64,000 nt of DNA. It comes from Luteibaculum oceani. GTDB taxonomy: Bacteria; Bacteroidota; Bacteroidia; Flavobacteriales_D; Luteibaculaceae. A model generated the notes under the pieces. That model had not been told where the DNA came from. It was given only the letters and a program-made list of their open reading frames with translations, and did no database searches. The translations under genes were made by a program, and so were the position numbers. The stretch lies in contig NZ_VORB01000002.1 in the NCBI RefSeq assembly GCF_007995015.1, positions 186,001 through 250,000 on the forward strand. The letters run 5' to 3'. Numbering within the stretch: the first letter of the stretch is position 1; every line of letters starts with the position of its first letter. Positions 8,508-17,376 of this stretch are shown here, one piece after another.

Positions 8508-8606
8508 GGGGCAAGCGACCCTTATCGCACCGCTACAACCGCCTACCCTTGCTTGCTTCCGCACCTGGGGGAGTTCAGCAGGAGCTGGTCGTAAGAGACT
8601 TGCCCG
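8508..8606 (-). ncRNA. ffs: Signal recognition particle RNA (small bacterial 4.5S type)
   Basis: Read on the minus strand, this 99-nt RNA has closing helix GGGCAAG / CTTGCCC. Its apical domain holds CCCAGGTGCGGAAGCAAGCA, matching the conserved asymmetric loop and GGAA tetraloop region that binds Ffh. A T5 tract at 8503-8507 ends it. A near-perfect promoter lies immediately upstream (8609-8638). With Ffh it forms the SRP that targets nascent inner-membrane proteins. An open frame crossing it on the same strand is not a gene. Confidence 0.9.
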
Positions 8607-8608
8607 TG

Positions 8609-8638
8609 CAAAAGTAGGGGTTTCCTTTCAATATTCAA
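8609..8638 (-). promoter_or_regulatory. Promoter of SRP RNA, TTG-N19-TACTTTTG
   Basis: On the minus strand TTG (8636-8638) is followed after 19 nt by TACTTTTG (8616-8609). Both elements and the spacing match the Bacteroidota consensus. The start of the SRP RNA closing helix falls just downstream, which supports both calls. Confidence 0.85.
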
Positions 8639-8669
8639 TAGAAAAATCACGAAGATTTTCCTTTTAATA

Positions 8670-8677
8670 TATATTTG
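8670..8677 (+). promoter_or_regulatory. -7 box for the DUF4199 gene
   Basis: TATATTTG fits TAnnTTTG and lies 16 nt before the ATG at 8694, predicting a short leader of about 12 nt. No TTG is found 19 nt upstream, so the -33 element is weak. Confidence 0.55.
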
Positions 8678-8693
8678 AAAAAACCTAAAATCC

Positions 8694-9227
8694 ATGATAT
8701 CACAAAACACCCTTAAGTACGGCTTTATTGCCGCTCTCGTAAACATTGTTATTGCCATTATTCTGTACATGTTAGGTCCATCTAGTTTAGGTTCTGGTAT
8801 GTTTGGAGGAATAATTTTTATGGGGATCAATCTAATTGTCACCATAATTGTACTTAGCATACTTGGAGCTAGGATTAGAAAGGATGAAGGTGGACTTATT
8901 ACTTTTAAAAAGATGTTTATTAACCTTCTGGTTATGGTAGCGGTAATGTTAGTGGTCGGAAGTTTGTTTGGATATTTATTATACGGTGTAATAGACCCAG
9001 AATGGATGGAGCAGGCCAAAGAGATGGCATTAGAAAATATGTATCAGTACAAAGATCAAATGCCGGAAGCGTCATTCGAAGATACAATTAAGCGAATGGA
9101 AGATGGTTTTGACACCTCTTTGGGTAATACTTTGAAACAACTATTAGGAAGTTTTATCCTTTGGACAATCTTTTCCTTAATTTTGGCCGCTATTCTTAAG
9201 AAAAAGGAACCAGATTTTGCAGAATAA
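8694..9227 (+). CDS. DUF4199-family integral membrane protein
   Basis: The 177-aa protein begins MISQNTLKYGFIAALVNIVI and has four predicted membrane helices: about 10-30, 38-58, 78-97 and a last one within SFILWTIFSLILAAIL. A soluble segment between helices 3 and 4 contains two acidic helices (residues about 105-150). This layout and the NTLKYGFIAA start match DUF4199, a Bacteroidota-specific inner-membrane family of unknown function. It overlaps the following glycosyltransferase gene by 11 nt, so the two are translationally coupled; DUF4199 genes often precede such a glycosyltransferase, which hints at a joint lipid or glycan role. Confidence 0.85.
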   Translation: MISQNTLKYGFIAALVNIVIAIILYMLGPSSLGSGMFGGIIFMGINLIVTIIVLSILGARIRKDEGGLITFKKMFINLLVMVAVMLVVGSLFGYLLYGVIDPEWMEQAKEMALENMYQYKDQMPEASFEDTIKRMEDGFDTSLGNTLKQLLGSFILWTIFSLILAAILKKKEPDFAE

Positions 9228-10197
9228 TCTACAATTATCCCTAGTTATACCGCTTTTTAATGAGGAAGAGTCGCTTCCAGAATTATTTAGTTGGATAAAA
9301 AAAGTATGTACCAGAGAATCAATCAGCTTCGAAGTTATATTTGTGGATGATGGTTCTAAGGATAAAAGCTGGGAGGTGGTTTCTTCTCTCGCTGAAGAAC
9401 ATACAGAAGTAAGAGGGATTAGATTTAGAAGAAATTACGGTAAATCGGCAGCCCTTAACGAGGGCTTTGCCATTGCCGAAGGTGATGTGGTTATTACTAT
9501 GGATGCTGATCTTCAGGATAGTCCAGAGGAAATTCCCGACCTGATTAAAATGATTGTAGAGGATGGTTATGATTTGGTAAGTGGATGGAAGAAAAAGCGC
9601 TACGATCCACTTTCTAAAACCATTCCAACCAAACTTTTTAATGCCGCTACTCGTAAAATGAGCGGCATCTACCTTCACGACTTTAACTGTGGATTAAAAG
9701 CCTATAAGAACGATGTAGTTAAATCTATTGAGGTTTACGGTGAAATGCATCGCTATATCCCAGTATTATCGAAAAGGGCTGGTTTCACCAAGATAGGAGA
9801 GAAGGTTGTACAGCATCAAGCGCGTAAATATGGAACCTCCAAATTTGGTTTCGAGCGTTTTTTGAATGGTTTCTTAGACTTGCTTACAATAACCTTTGTA
9901 TCCAAGTTTGGAAAGCGACCCATGCACTTTTTTGGTTTAATAGGTAGCCTTATGTTTCTTCTAGGTTCCCTAGTTACCGTGTGGATGGGGATACAGAAGT
10001 TATACTACGTTTTTTATGTTAAAGAAAGTGCTAGGCTAATTACAGACCAACCCATTTTTTACGTTGCTCTAACCCTTGCTATTATCGGGGTACAATTTTT
10101 CTTAGCTGGTTTCTTAGGTGAATTGGTTTCACGCAATGCGCCTGATAGGAACGTTTATCTATACAGAGAAACGATCAGAGCTGAGGAGAAACCTTGA
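9217..10197 (+). CDS. Family 2 glycosyltransferase (DPM1/GtrB-like, membrane-anchored)
   Basis: A 326-aa glycosyltransferase probably using a polyprenyl-phosphate acceptor on the cytoplasmic face of the inner membrane. The GT-A core starts at once with LSLVIPLFNEEESLPELFSW and has VIFVDDGSKDKSW, the DxD-type MDADLQDSPEEIP, and DFNCGLKAY. Two C-terminal membrane helices follow (about 238-262 and 282-305), as in GtrB and dolichol-phosphate-mannose synthase relatives. The start is TTG at 9217, inside the end of the DUF4199 gene and preceded by AAGGAA; no in-frame ATG or GTG exists that would keep the first beta strand. Sugar specificity is not readable. Confidence 0.9.
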   Translation: MQNNLQLSLVIPLFNEEESLPELFSWIKKVCTRESISFEVIFVDDGSKDKSWEVVSSLAEEHTEVRGIRFRRNYGKSAALNEGFAIAEGDVVITMDADLQDSPEEIPDLIKMIVEDGYDLVSGWKKKRYDPLSKTIPTKLFNAATRKMSGIYLHDFNCGLKAYKNDVVKSIEVYGEMHRYIPVLSKRAGFTKIGEKVVQHQARKYGTSKFGFERFLNGFLDLLTITFVSKFGKRPMHFFGLIGSLMFLLGSLVTVWMGIQKLYYVFYVKESARLITDQPIFYVALTLAIIGVQFFLAGFLGELVSRNAPDRNVYLYRETIRAEEKP

Positions 10198-10234
10198 TGA
10201 ATTGGTAGCCTAGTTTACTGGTATTCAGGTGAAA

Positions 10235-11404
10235 CTATTGAATAACTCCTGAGCCGATAAGCTCTTCGTTTAAATAACAAGCAACAAATTGGCCTGGGGT
10301 GATTCCTCGCTGGGCCTCTCTAAACTTGTAGTATAAGTCACCCGATTTATTCTCAATAACCACGTCTTGTAGTGGTTGACGATATCTAATTCTTGCTTTA
10401 CAATTAAGTGATTGCCCTTCTTGTATTTGGTAGGTAGGATTAATCCAATGCACGTCTTTTTCGGGTACTATAAGCCCATCTCTATATAGCCCTGGATGCT
10501 CTTCACCTTCGCCAGTGTAAATTTCATTGGTTTTAGTATTGGTTCCTATTACAAATAAGGGTTCTTTAAATCCACCTATTCCCAATCCTTTTCTTTGCCC
10601 AATGGTATAGTAATGAGCTCCTTGGTGTTCGCCTATTTCCTTACCCATTTCTGCATTTAGCGGGATGGCTTCAAAGGTTGGATTTATGCCATTTTGCTGC
10701 GCTTTCTTTTCCTCATATTTATTGGCATCAATGGCAAAAACCTTACCTTTTTTAGGTTTTAGCTGTTGCTGTAAAAAATCAGGCAGCTTAACCTTACCAA
10801 TAAAACAAAGACCTTGACTATCTTTTTTATTGGCTGTTACCAGCCCTTGTTCCGTTGCAATTTTTCTAACTTCAGATTTCTGCAAATGTCCAATGGGAAA
10901 TAAGGCTTTAGAAAGTTGTTCCTGACTTAATTGGCATAGGAAATAACTTTGGTCTTTATTGTTATCTGCTCCTGCAATTAGATGATGAATTTCTTTATTC
11001 CCCGCTAACGTGGTGGTTTTTTGGCAGTAATGTCCGGTGGCTACAAAGTCGGCACCTAGTTTTAAGGCCGTATCTAAAAATACATCAAACTTAATTTCTC
11101 TATTGCACAATACATCTGGGTTTGGAGTTCTTCCAGCTTCGTATTCTGCAAACATGTAGTCGACTATACGCTCTTTGTAGATTTCGCTTAGATCTATTAC
11201 TTGAAAAGGAATACCTAACTTTTCTGCAACCAGTAAAGCATCGTTACTATCTTCTACCCAAGGGCACTCGTCATCTAGAATAACACTATCATCATTCCAG
11301 TTTCGCATAAAGATTCCAATTACCTCATAACCTTGCTCTTTTAGAAGGTAGGCACAAACACTAGAATCAACTCCACCAGATAATCCGACTACTACACGTT
11401 TCAT
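10235..11404 (-). CDS. mnmA: tRNA-specific 2-thiouridylase MnmA
   Basis: The 389-aa enzyme makes 2-thiouridine at wobble position 34 of tRNA-Lys, -Glu and -Gln using ATP and sulfur relayed by cysteine desulfurase. The PP-loop SGGVDSS lies at residues 9-15. The two catalytic cysteines are in [12 protein letters not shown] (near 100) and SQGLCFIGK (near 200). Further conserved blocks are [33 protein letters not shown] and RYRQP. A TAAATTTG box ends only 4 nt before the ATG, predicting an almost leaderless mRNA. It diverges from the MORN-repeat gene at 11488. Confidence 0.96.
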   Translation of the reverse strand: MKRVVVGLSGGVDSSVCAYLLKEQGYEVIGIFMRNWNDDSVILDDECPWVEDSNDALLVAEKLGIPFQVIDLSEIYKERIVDYMFAEYEAGRTPNPDVLCNREIKFDVFLDTALKLGADFVATGHYCQKTTTLAGNKEIHHLIAGADNNKDQSYFLCQLSQEQLSKALFPIGHLQKSEVRKIATEQGLVTANKKDSQGLCFIGKVKLPDFLQQQLKPKKGKVFAIDANKYEEKKAQQNGINPTFEAIPLNAEMGKEIGEHQGAHYYTIGQRKGLGIGGFKEPLFVIGTNTKTNEIYTGEGEEHPGLYRDGLIVPEKDVHWINPTYQIQEGQSLNCKARIRYRQPLQDVVIENKSGDLYYKFREAQRGITPGQFVACYLNEELIGSGVIQ

Positions 11405-11408
11405 TGTG

Positions 11409-11416
11409 CAAATTTA
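11409..11416 (-). promoter_or_regulatory. -7 box of mnmA
   Basis: TAAATTTG on the minus strand matches TAnnTTTG exactly. Only four bases separate it from the mnmA ATG, so transcription would begin at or next to the start codon. Confidence 0.6.
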
Positions 11417-11487
11417 GGGATAAGCAGTTGGTGTTTGGCTTAATAAAATTGATTTACTTGCGTTGCAAGCTAAAAGGATTGTTAAAA

Positions 11488-12468
11488 ATGAAAAGAGCCC
11501 TACTGTTTTTGGTCTGTTCTGTAATTGCAATTGCAGGGTTTTCACAAAAAAACACCATCGATAATCAAGGTAGAAAGCAAGGAATTTGGGAAAAGAAATA
11601 CCAGGATGGAAGCACCAAATACATCGGACAATTTAAGGATGATAAGCCAGTAGGGGAGTTTATTTATTACTATCCAGGGGAACGAGTAAAGAGCGTTTTA
11701 AATTATAGGAAGCCAGGCGTGGCTTACGCTATTCACCTGTATGAAAATGGGGTAAAGCAAAGTGAGGGGATATACGTTGAAACTAAGAAAGACAGCGTAT
11801 GGACATATTACGATAAGCGGGGCAGGATAATGAGCCGCGAAACTTATCGATTAGGTGAGAAAAATGGTTTAACCGAAAACTATTTTGAAAATGGCAATCC
11901 TTCACTTCAACAGAAATATGAAAATGGGGTGGCGATAGGAACCCAAAAAACCTATTTCGAGAATGGTAAGTTAAAAAGCGAAACCGATCTTAAAAAAGGG
12001 ATATTCCATGGGAATTATAAGGTGTACGACATCAAAGGGAATCCCGTTTTGGTTGGTACTTACGATAACGGGAAAGAAATTGGCGTTTGGGAAATCTACG
12101 ATCAAGGAATTCTTCGCAATAAGGTAGATAAGGACACCTTGGGAGGGATTGAATTAATTATTCCTATGAATGGGGAATTTACTGAAAACTATGCCAGTGA
12201 AATGCCTCGAGAGATCGCTAATTACAAGGACGGTAAACTACATGGAACCTACGAACTTTATTACGACAATGGTCGTTGGGAGTATGTAGATCAACAAGAT
12301 CCAAGAACAGGTAGCGTAGACAAATACCGAAAAATGGTAGGGCATACCCTGAAAATGCGTTGCAATTACGTTTATGGTAAAAAGCATGGCAAATGCGAAT
12401 ACTTCTTTGAAGATGGCAGCCTTAAAAAAGTGGAAGAATATAAAATGGACACTTTGGTTAGCAAGTAG
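11488..12468 (+). CDS. Exported MORN-like (YwqK-type) repeat protein
   Basis: Starting at ATG 11488 the protein is 326 aa with a signal peptide (MKRALLFLVCSVIAIAGFSQ). An earlier in-frame ATG at 11404 adds 28 non-signal residues and is rejected. The mature part is a chain of repeats of about 20-25 residues of the type G-x-W-x-x-Y-x-x-G-x-x-x, for instance QGIWEKKYQDGSTKYIGQF, DGKLHGTYELYYDNGRWEY and YGKKHGKCEYFFEDGSLKKV. Such repeats are annotated as MORN or 'YwqK-family antitoxin' in this phylum, although no toxin is nearby and the antitoxin label is doubtful here. It overlaps the subtilase gene by 56 nt. Confidence 0.82.
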   Translation: MKRALLFLVCSVIAIAGFSQKNTIDNQGRKQGIWEKKYQDGSTKYIGQFKDDKPVGEFIYYYPGERVKSVLNYRKPGVAYAIHLYENGVKQSEGIYVETKKDSVWTYYDKRGRIMSRETYRLGEKNGLTENYFENGNPSLQQKYENGVAIGTQKTYFENGKLKSETDLKKGIFHGNYKVYDIKGNPVLVGTYDNGKEIGVWEIYDQGILRNKVDKDTLGGIELIIPMNGEFTENYASEMPREIANYKDGKLHGTYELYYDNGRWEYVDQQDPRTGSVDKYRKMVGHTLKMRCNYVYGKKHGKCEYFFEDGSLKKVEEYKMDTLVSK

Positions 12469-13648
12469 TCTTGGGCTTGTTATATCTACATTTGGGCAAA
12501 GCCCTCACAATTTAAAATTCACTAAAATACCTGTCGCCAATAGGGTGTCTGGTATAGATATTGCCATTTTTGATGCCGGTTTTAAGGGGGCAGAAGGCTT
12601 TCCTTGGTTTCAAAAAATTGTAAGTGAAGGCCGGTTAAAAGGAACCTATAATTTGGTGAATCCGAAGGAAGGCGTTTATAACTACTCGGATCATGGGCTA
12701 AAGGTATTGTCCATTATTGAGGGTGATGATAGTCTATTTTATGGCGCATCGCCCGGCGCAAATTATTACCTGTTTGTGACCGAAGATGTTTTCACAGAAA
12801 GTAGAAAGGAAGAGTCTTACTGGGCACAAGCTTTCGAAATGGCAGACTCACTTGGGGTGGACATTATCAACAGCTCATTAAGCTACACCGAGTTCGATGA
12901 TTCTACCCAAAATTACACCCACGAGGAATTAGATGGTAAAACGGCCTTGATTAGTAAGGTTGCAAGACGGGCTTTAAACAAGGACATTCTTTTGATTTCT
13001 TCATCTGGAAATTACGCCAACGATCCATGGAACCACATTGGGTTTCCTGCAGATGCTGACTCCATTTTAACCGTGGGAGCCATAGATAGCTCTGGTGTAA
13101 TTACTCAATTTAGTAGTTACGGAAGCACGGTAGATGGAAGAGTAAAGCCAGAGATTGTGGCCGTAGGGCAACACAGTTTTTGTTACCATGCAGAAAGGGG
13201 CTTTGGAACATCCAGTGGTACCTCATTCTCCGCGCCAGTAATAACCGGTTTTGCGGCACAGCTTTTGAATTTTTTTCCAAAAAGTAGTAAGGTAGAAATT
13301 TGGTCGGCCATGTTAAGGTCAGCCCAGCATTACCCCAATGCATTGGAAAAATATGGTTACGGAGTTCCTAATTTTGATAAAGCTAAGCAACTGCTTGAAA
13401 AACAGGAGCTTGGGAAAATTCAACTGTACCCAAATCCCGTTAAACCGGGCGGTTATTTATCCTTAACAACTACGGGATTTAAAGGGGTGAAAATATTGGA
13501 TAGCAGGGGAAGGTTGCTCTTTGATTCCAAGCTTTCTGATGGTGCTAAAATTGAAATTCCCGCCTACGTGGAAGCTGGACTTTATGTGGTTATATTATCG
13601 GATTTAAACGGGAATATCGTTAGCAGATTAATTCAAGTAGAATCTTAA
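12413..13648 (+). CDS. Secreted subtilisin-like (S8) protease with T9SS sorting domain
   Basis: From ATG 12413 this is a 411-aa preprotein. The N-terminus is basic (MAALKKWKNIKW), then hydrophobic (TLWLASSLGLVISTFGQ), a plausible signal peptide. The S8 triad is visible: Asp in GIDIAIFDAGF, His in NYSDHGLKVLSII and Ser in GTSSGTSFSAPVITGFAAQL, with oxyanion-hole Asn in LLISSSGNYAND. From about 330 a C-terminal domain with IQLYPNPVKPGGYL and a terminal strand NIVSRLIQVES fits the type A T9SS sorting signal, so the protease is sent across the outer membrane. A frame ATG at 12374 is less likely because it precedes the basic n-region. The start lies inside the MORN gene, so translation may be coupled. 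Confidence 0.9.
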   Translation: MAALKKWKNIKWTLWLASSLGLVISTFGQSPHNLKFTKIPVANRVSGIDIAIFDAGFKGAEGFPWFQKIVSEGRLKGTYNLVNPKEGVYNYSDHGLKVLSIIEGDDSLFYGASPGANYYLFVTEDVFTESRKEESYWAQAFEMADSLGVDIINSSLSYTEFDDSTQNYTHEELDGKTALISKVARRALNKDILLISSSGNYANDPWNHIGFPADADSILTVGAIDSSGVITQFSSYGSTVDGRVKPEIVAVGQHSFCYHAERGFGTSSGTSFSAPVITGFAAQLLNFFPKSSKVEIWSAMLRSAQHYPNALEKYGYGVPNFDKAKQLLEKQELGKIQLYPNPVKPGGYLSLTTTGFKGVKILDSRGRLLFDSKLSDGAKIEIPAYVEAGLYVVILSDLNGNIVSRLIQVES

Positions 13649-14254
13649 CTAATACACCTTTACCTGAAGAATTTTTTCACCTTCTAATTCTCCGACCAAT
13701 TCATCTCCAATTTCAACAGGACCCACACCAGCTGGCGTTCCAGTAAAAATTAGATCTCCAATTTTTAGAGTAAAGAATTGAGAAATGTAGGAAATAAGCT
13801 TATTTACGCCGAATAACATTAGCGATGAGTTTCCATCCTGAACCAACTCACCATTCTTGTAAATCTTAAATCGAGTATTCTCTATATCTCCAACAGGAAG
13901 AAATTTTTGACTTACCGGAGCGGAGTAATCAAAGGCTTTGGCTTTTTCCCAAGGCAAACCTTTTTCCTTGCACTTCTGCTGTACATCGCGAGCTGTAAAA
14001 TCTATACCCAAACCTATCTCACTATAGTAGCGATGGGCGAATTTTTCGTCTATGTTTTTCCCTAAACGATTGATTTTAACCACTAATTCTCCCTCAAAAT
14101 GCAGGTTTTTAGTGAAATCTGGATAAACGAAAGGGTGGCTCTTTGGTAGTAAGGCCGTATCGGGTTTGCAAAATAAAACAGGTTCGGTAGGAACTTCATT
14201 TTTTAACTCTGCGGCGTGTGCAGCATAGTTTCTTCCAACACAGATGATCTTCAT
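13649..14254 (-). CDS. Fumarylacetoacetate hydrolase (FAH)-family protein, short form
   Basis: This 201-aa protein of the FAH fold begins MKIICVGRNYAAHAAELKN, typical of the short YcgM/FAHD1 group that acts as acylpyruvase or oxaloacetate decarboxylase. Metal ligands lie in LHFEGELVVKI (Glu-x-Glu) and in the Asp of GLGIDFTARDVQ. Later motifs are LISYISQFFTLKIGDLIFTGTPAGVGPVEIGD. The gene abuts the subtilase stop tail-to-tail with no spacer and overlaps the exonuclease gene by 1 nt, so it ends the E2-PD40-exonuclease operon. It is not part of the aromatic operon, which has its own longer FAH gene at 55182-56093. Confidence 0.88.
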   Translation of the reverse strand: MKIICVGRNYAAHAAELKNEVPTEPVLFCKPDTALLPKSHPFVYPDFTKNLHFEGELVVKINRLGKNIDEKFAHRYYSEIGLGIDFTARDVQQKCKEKGLPWEKAKAFDYSAPVSQKFLPVGDIENTRFKIYKNGELVQDGNSSLMLFGVNKLISYISQFFTLKIGDLIFTGTPAGVGPVEIGDELVGELEGEKILQVKVY

Positions 14255-15036
14255 TATTTTGTGCTGTTTTTCTGGTCTATTTGCTCCTTAATTTTTTTCA
14301 AAACGTCTTTGGTATTTTGGGGGAATTCGGCATTTAACATCCACCCATAATAACCTGGTTCATCTTTAAGAACGTCCTCTACTGGCTTACCTCTATGTTT
14401 GCCAAAATTAAAAACCGGAACGTCTTCATCATTTAAAGCAAATCTGCCAGCCATATCTAGCTTTTTAGATTTTCCTCTTGAGAATTCGTGTAATTCGGCA
14501 CTGGATTTAGGCAATTCTTGGTAGCGTTCTACCTGGGCTAATAGCACATCCAAAGTTGCTTCGGAGTCTGCCAGGGCGCTATGCGCGTTCTCGAGGTCCT
14601 TATCGCAGTAAAACTTATAGGCCGCACTCAAAGTTCTTTCCTCCATACGATGAAAGATTACTTGAGCGTCAATTAATCTTCTTCCCTCAAGTGTAAAGGG
14701 AAATCCAACACGACTAAACTCCTCGTGAAGCACGGGGATATCGAATTTATTGGAGTTAAATCCACCCAAATCACATCCCTCTAAAAACTCGGCAATTTTA
14801 GGTGCCAAAGCTTCAAAAGTTGGTTCCAATGCTACTTTTTTATTGGTAATACCGTGGATTTTAGCGGCGTGATCCGGAATAATCATTTCGGGGTTTACAA
14901 GACTATAAAACTGCTCCCGTTTCCCATCGGGGTGTAGCTTTATAATTCCGATCTCTACAATGCGATCGGCTGCTTGATTAATTCCCGTAGTTTCTAAATC
15001 GAATACCGCCAAAGGACGGTCTAATTGTAATTGCAT
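14254..15036 (-). CDS. DnaQ-like 3'-5' exonuclease
   Basis: A 260-aa cytoplasmic DEDDh exonuclease related to the DNA polymerase III epsilon chain. Exo I is LAVFDLETTGINQAADRIVEIGI (Asp and Glu). Exo II is GGFNSNKFDIPVLHEEF with the conserved Asp, and Exo III is ENAHSALADSEATLDVL, with His and Asp placed as in the DEDDh type. After residue 190 a small domain contains NFGKHRGKPVEDVL and GYYGWMLNAEFPQNT, a frequent companion of DnaQ-like nucleases in this phylum that may help nucleic-acid binding. It is 1 nt from the PD40 gene and overlaps the FAH gene by 1 nt. Whether it serves proofreading or RNA turnover is unknown. Confidence 0.88.
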   Translation of the reverse strand: MQLQLDRPLAVFDLETTGINQAADRIVEIGIIKLHPDGKREQFYSLVNPEMIIPDHAAKIHGITNKKVALEPTFEALAPKIAEFLEGCDLGGFNSNKFDIPVLHEEFSRVGFPFTLEGRRLIDAQVIFHRMEERTLSAAYKFYCDKDLENAHSALADSEATLDVLLAQVERYQELPKSSAELHEFSRGKSKKLDMAGRFALNDEDVPVFNFGKHRGKPVEDVLKDEPGYYGWMLNAEFPQNTKDVLKKIKEQIDQKNSTK

Positions 15037-15037
15037 A

Positions 15038-17359
15038 TTATTTAAAGCACTGATGCACAGGATAAGTATAATCCTGTAACATCACATCTTCTCTTTTAAG
15101 TACCACTTTTAGCCTGTGGCAAATGGAGTTGTCTTCTACCTGTACCTCAAAAATGTAATCAGTGGATTCTGGGATAAGGTTAAAATCGAACCTTCCATAG
15201 GGGTCTGTGCTGAAAGACTTTATGATGTTCCCATTCCTATCCAAAAGGTTTACTTCCATGTTGGGTTTGCCATAGGGGACATTATCTACAAATACTTGCC
15301 ACTTTAATTTCCTGCCGCTTCTAGAATATTCAGATTCCAAATCCTTTCTCAAGCTTCTTTGCTTCAGTGTAAGTTCGATATTTCCGAAATCGGTTTGAGA
15401 TAATTCTAATTTTCTATCGTCTAACCCAAGGTTACATGATGTACTAAAGGTTTCCTGCTTAGTAACTTTGTTGTTTTCAACAAACTCCAATCGGTAGCCT
15501 GTACAGGGTTGTAGAATGATGTAATATTTACCTGTGCGCTCCGATTTGCTTATGCGTTCTGCAGTTTTAGTTAATAAGTTATTTACCCGAACATAGGTGT
15601 TTCCAACCGAGTTGCTTTTTGCATCTTCTAGTCCTCTGTATCTATCTTCAGATTGATTTAAAGAGAAGTTAATGGCTTTGAAATTTACCTCGTAGATATC
15701 GAAATCTCCTTTGTGTTGTTTCCCTCCATTTCTAGATAAAAAGCCATAAGTTCCATCCGCACTAAACGAAAAGTAAAGATCGTCGAAGAAGGAATTAACC
15801 GGTGGCTTCATATTGGTAGGAGAAGAGAAAATTCCCATCTCGTTTATGGTCGACTTAAAGATATCGTATCCACCCATAGACTCAGGTCTATTACTTGAGA
15901 AAAAGAATGCTTTTCCGTTTGGATGAAAAGAAGGAGTAGTTTCGTCGTATGGCGAATTAATATTTTCACCAAGGTTAACTGGATCCGACCACTGGCCGTA
16001 ATCGTCTTTACGAGTGAAGTAAAGGTCTAGTCCACCATAACCATCTTCAGCGCGCATGGAAAAGATTGCCATTTTTCCATCTGGAGAAATGCTAGCAAAA
16101 GGTGACCAAGCTTGAGATTGTTGGTTAGTAAAAACTCTTACCGGTTCTTTCCAGGCATTATTTTGTCCTTTAGCTTGGAAAATGTCACTATTGGCGTCCT
16201 TACCATTGAAATATGCCACTTTAGAGCCATTTTCATCTACGAAAACAGGATAATCATCGTAAGGACCAGAAATACGGCTCTTCTTTGGATTTTCCCATTC
16301 TAAGTACACGTTTCGTTCAGCCGTGTATATGTCAAAATCTGCTCGAGCCAATTTGCTGTTAAACCAAGTGGTATCATTAATTTCATTAGGAGAAATTCTT
16401 GCAGAGGCAAAAAGTAAGTTTCCATTGAAATTATAGGTCCTTGGAGCTATTTCGGCGTATGGAGTGTTGATAGATTCGGCGTTAATTACCTTACCGTTAC
16501 CTGGATTTACAAGGTATTGTTTGGCACTATTGAGTTGTTCTAAGGAAAGAACGGCATCGTCGTATCCAATTCCGCCTTTTTTAGTTACCGATAAAAAGAG
16601 TTTATACTTTCTTTCAGCTTCCTCTAAATCACCCAAGCGATGATATGCCACTCCTAACCAATAAATGGCCTCAGTTGGGGCGTATTCAAAGTAAGGGACA
16701 GTTGGTTTATAGGTTGTATTTAATACAGCACTTTTAAGGTAGGGAAGGGCACGAGCTGGATCCCCGTATCCATTTAGTACACAATATCCAGCGTTAAATT
16801 GAACCCCTTTTAGATTAGGGTTTACCGATAACATTTGATCGAAAACGAAGTAAGCATGGTCGTAAAAACCTTGGTACATTAGCTCGTTTCCTTTTGCATT
16901 TCTAATGGCTTGCAATTGGTATCTATCCGCCGCGGCCTTAATAGGAATACCCGGTTTATCTTGCCTTATATCCTTACTTTTTCTAATGAGGTAAGCTCTA
17001 TATTCTGCAGCCGTAATTTCATCTACAGTAATAGGTTCGGGAAAGGTATATTCACCTTCCTCAATTCGTTCCTTAGAATTAAAGGGGTTAAAAGTAGATA
17101 GGGTAAATCCCTTTTTGGAAGAATCCGACTTGTCACCCCCAGACATTTCAACTCCTAGGCTGTCAAGAAATCTTATTGCAGCTGCATCAATGTTAGGATT
17201 GGTCAAAGATGAGTTTTCATCTGACTTTTCCTCAGTTTTACTCGATTTCTTACTGTCCTTTTTATCTTTCTTTCCATCTTTATTGATGGAAAAAATCTGG
17301 GCGTGCCCAGCGAAAGAAAACATACAAAAGGCAATTACAAGGCCTAGAACTTTATTCAT
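15038..17359 (-). CDS. TPR plus PD40 beta-propeller envelope protein (PorE-like, no OmpA domain)
   Basis: This is a 773-aa exported protein with signal peptide MNKVLGLVIAFCMFSFAGHAQ. A Lys/Ser-rich stretch follows (20-60), then helical TPR-like repeats (about 150-280; AIYWLGVAYHRLGDLEEAERKY). PD40/WD40-like propeller blades fill about 300-560 (SPFASISPDGKMAIFSM, ETTPSFHPNGKAFFFSSNRP, YFSFSADGTYGFLSRNGG), and two beta domains of carboxypeptidase-regulatory type come last. This order resembles PorE and related OmpA/PD40 proteins, but the protein stops at VHQCFK with no peptidoglycan-binding OmpA domain. It is 17 nt after the E2 gene. A link to gliding or T9SS envelope structures is inference. 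Confidence 0.8.
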   Translation of the reverse strand: MNKVLGLVIAFCMFSFAGHAQIFSINKDGKKDKKDSKKSSKTEEKSDENSSLTNPNIDAAAIRFLDSLGVEMSGGDKSDSSKKGFTLSTFNPFNSKERIEEGEYTFPEPITVDEITAAEYRAYLIRKSKDIRQDKPGIPIKAAADRYQLQAIRNAKGNELMYQGFYDHAYFVFDQMLSVNPNLKGVQFNAGYCVLNGYGDPARALPYLKSAVLNTTYKPTVPYFEYAPTEAIYWLGVAYHRLGDLEEAERKYKLFLSVTKKGGIGYDDAVLSLEQLNSAKQYLVNPGNGKVINAESINTPYAEIAPRTYNFNGNLLFASARISPNEINDTTWFNSKLARADFDIYTAERNVYLEWENPKKSRISGPYDDYPVFVDENGSKVAYFNGKDANSDIFQAKGQNNAWKEPVRVFTNQQSQAWSPFASISPDGKMAIFSMRAEDGYGGLDLYFTRKDDYGQWSDPVNLGENINSPYDETTPSFHPNGKAFFFSSNRPESMGGYDIFKSTINEMGIFSSPTNMKPPVNSFFDDLYFSFSADGTYGFLSRNGGKQHKGDFDIYEVNFKAINFSLNQSEDRYRGLEDAKSNSVGNTYVRVNNLLTKTAERISKSERTGKYYIILQPCTGYRLEFVENNKVTKQETFSTSCNLGLDDRKLELSQTDFGNIELTLKQRSLRKDLESEYSRSGRKLKWQVFVDNVPYGKPNMEVNLLDRNGNIIKSFSTDPYGRFDFNLIPESTDYIFEVQVEDNSICHRLKVVLKREDVMLQDYTYPVHQCFK

Positions 17360-17376
17360 ATCCGGGGATTAGGGTC

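Noticed and set aside
8543-9019. 158-codon minus-strand frame
   Set aside because: It runs antisense to the DUF4199 gene and through the SRP RNA; the RNA has its own promoter, fold and terminator.
11488-12468. Antitoxin of a toxin-antitoxin pair (YwqK label)
   Set aside because: The protein has a signal peptide and MORN-like repeats and no toxin gene is adjacent.
13649-14254. Short FAH gene as part of the aromatic pathway
   Set aside because: It is 40 kb away in an operon with exonuclease and E2 genes and belongs to the general YcgM/FAHD1 group.
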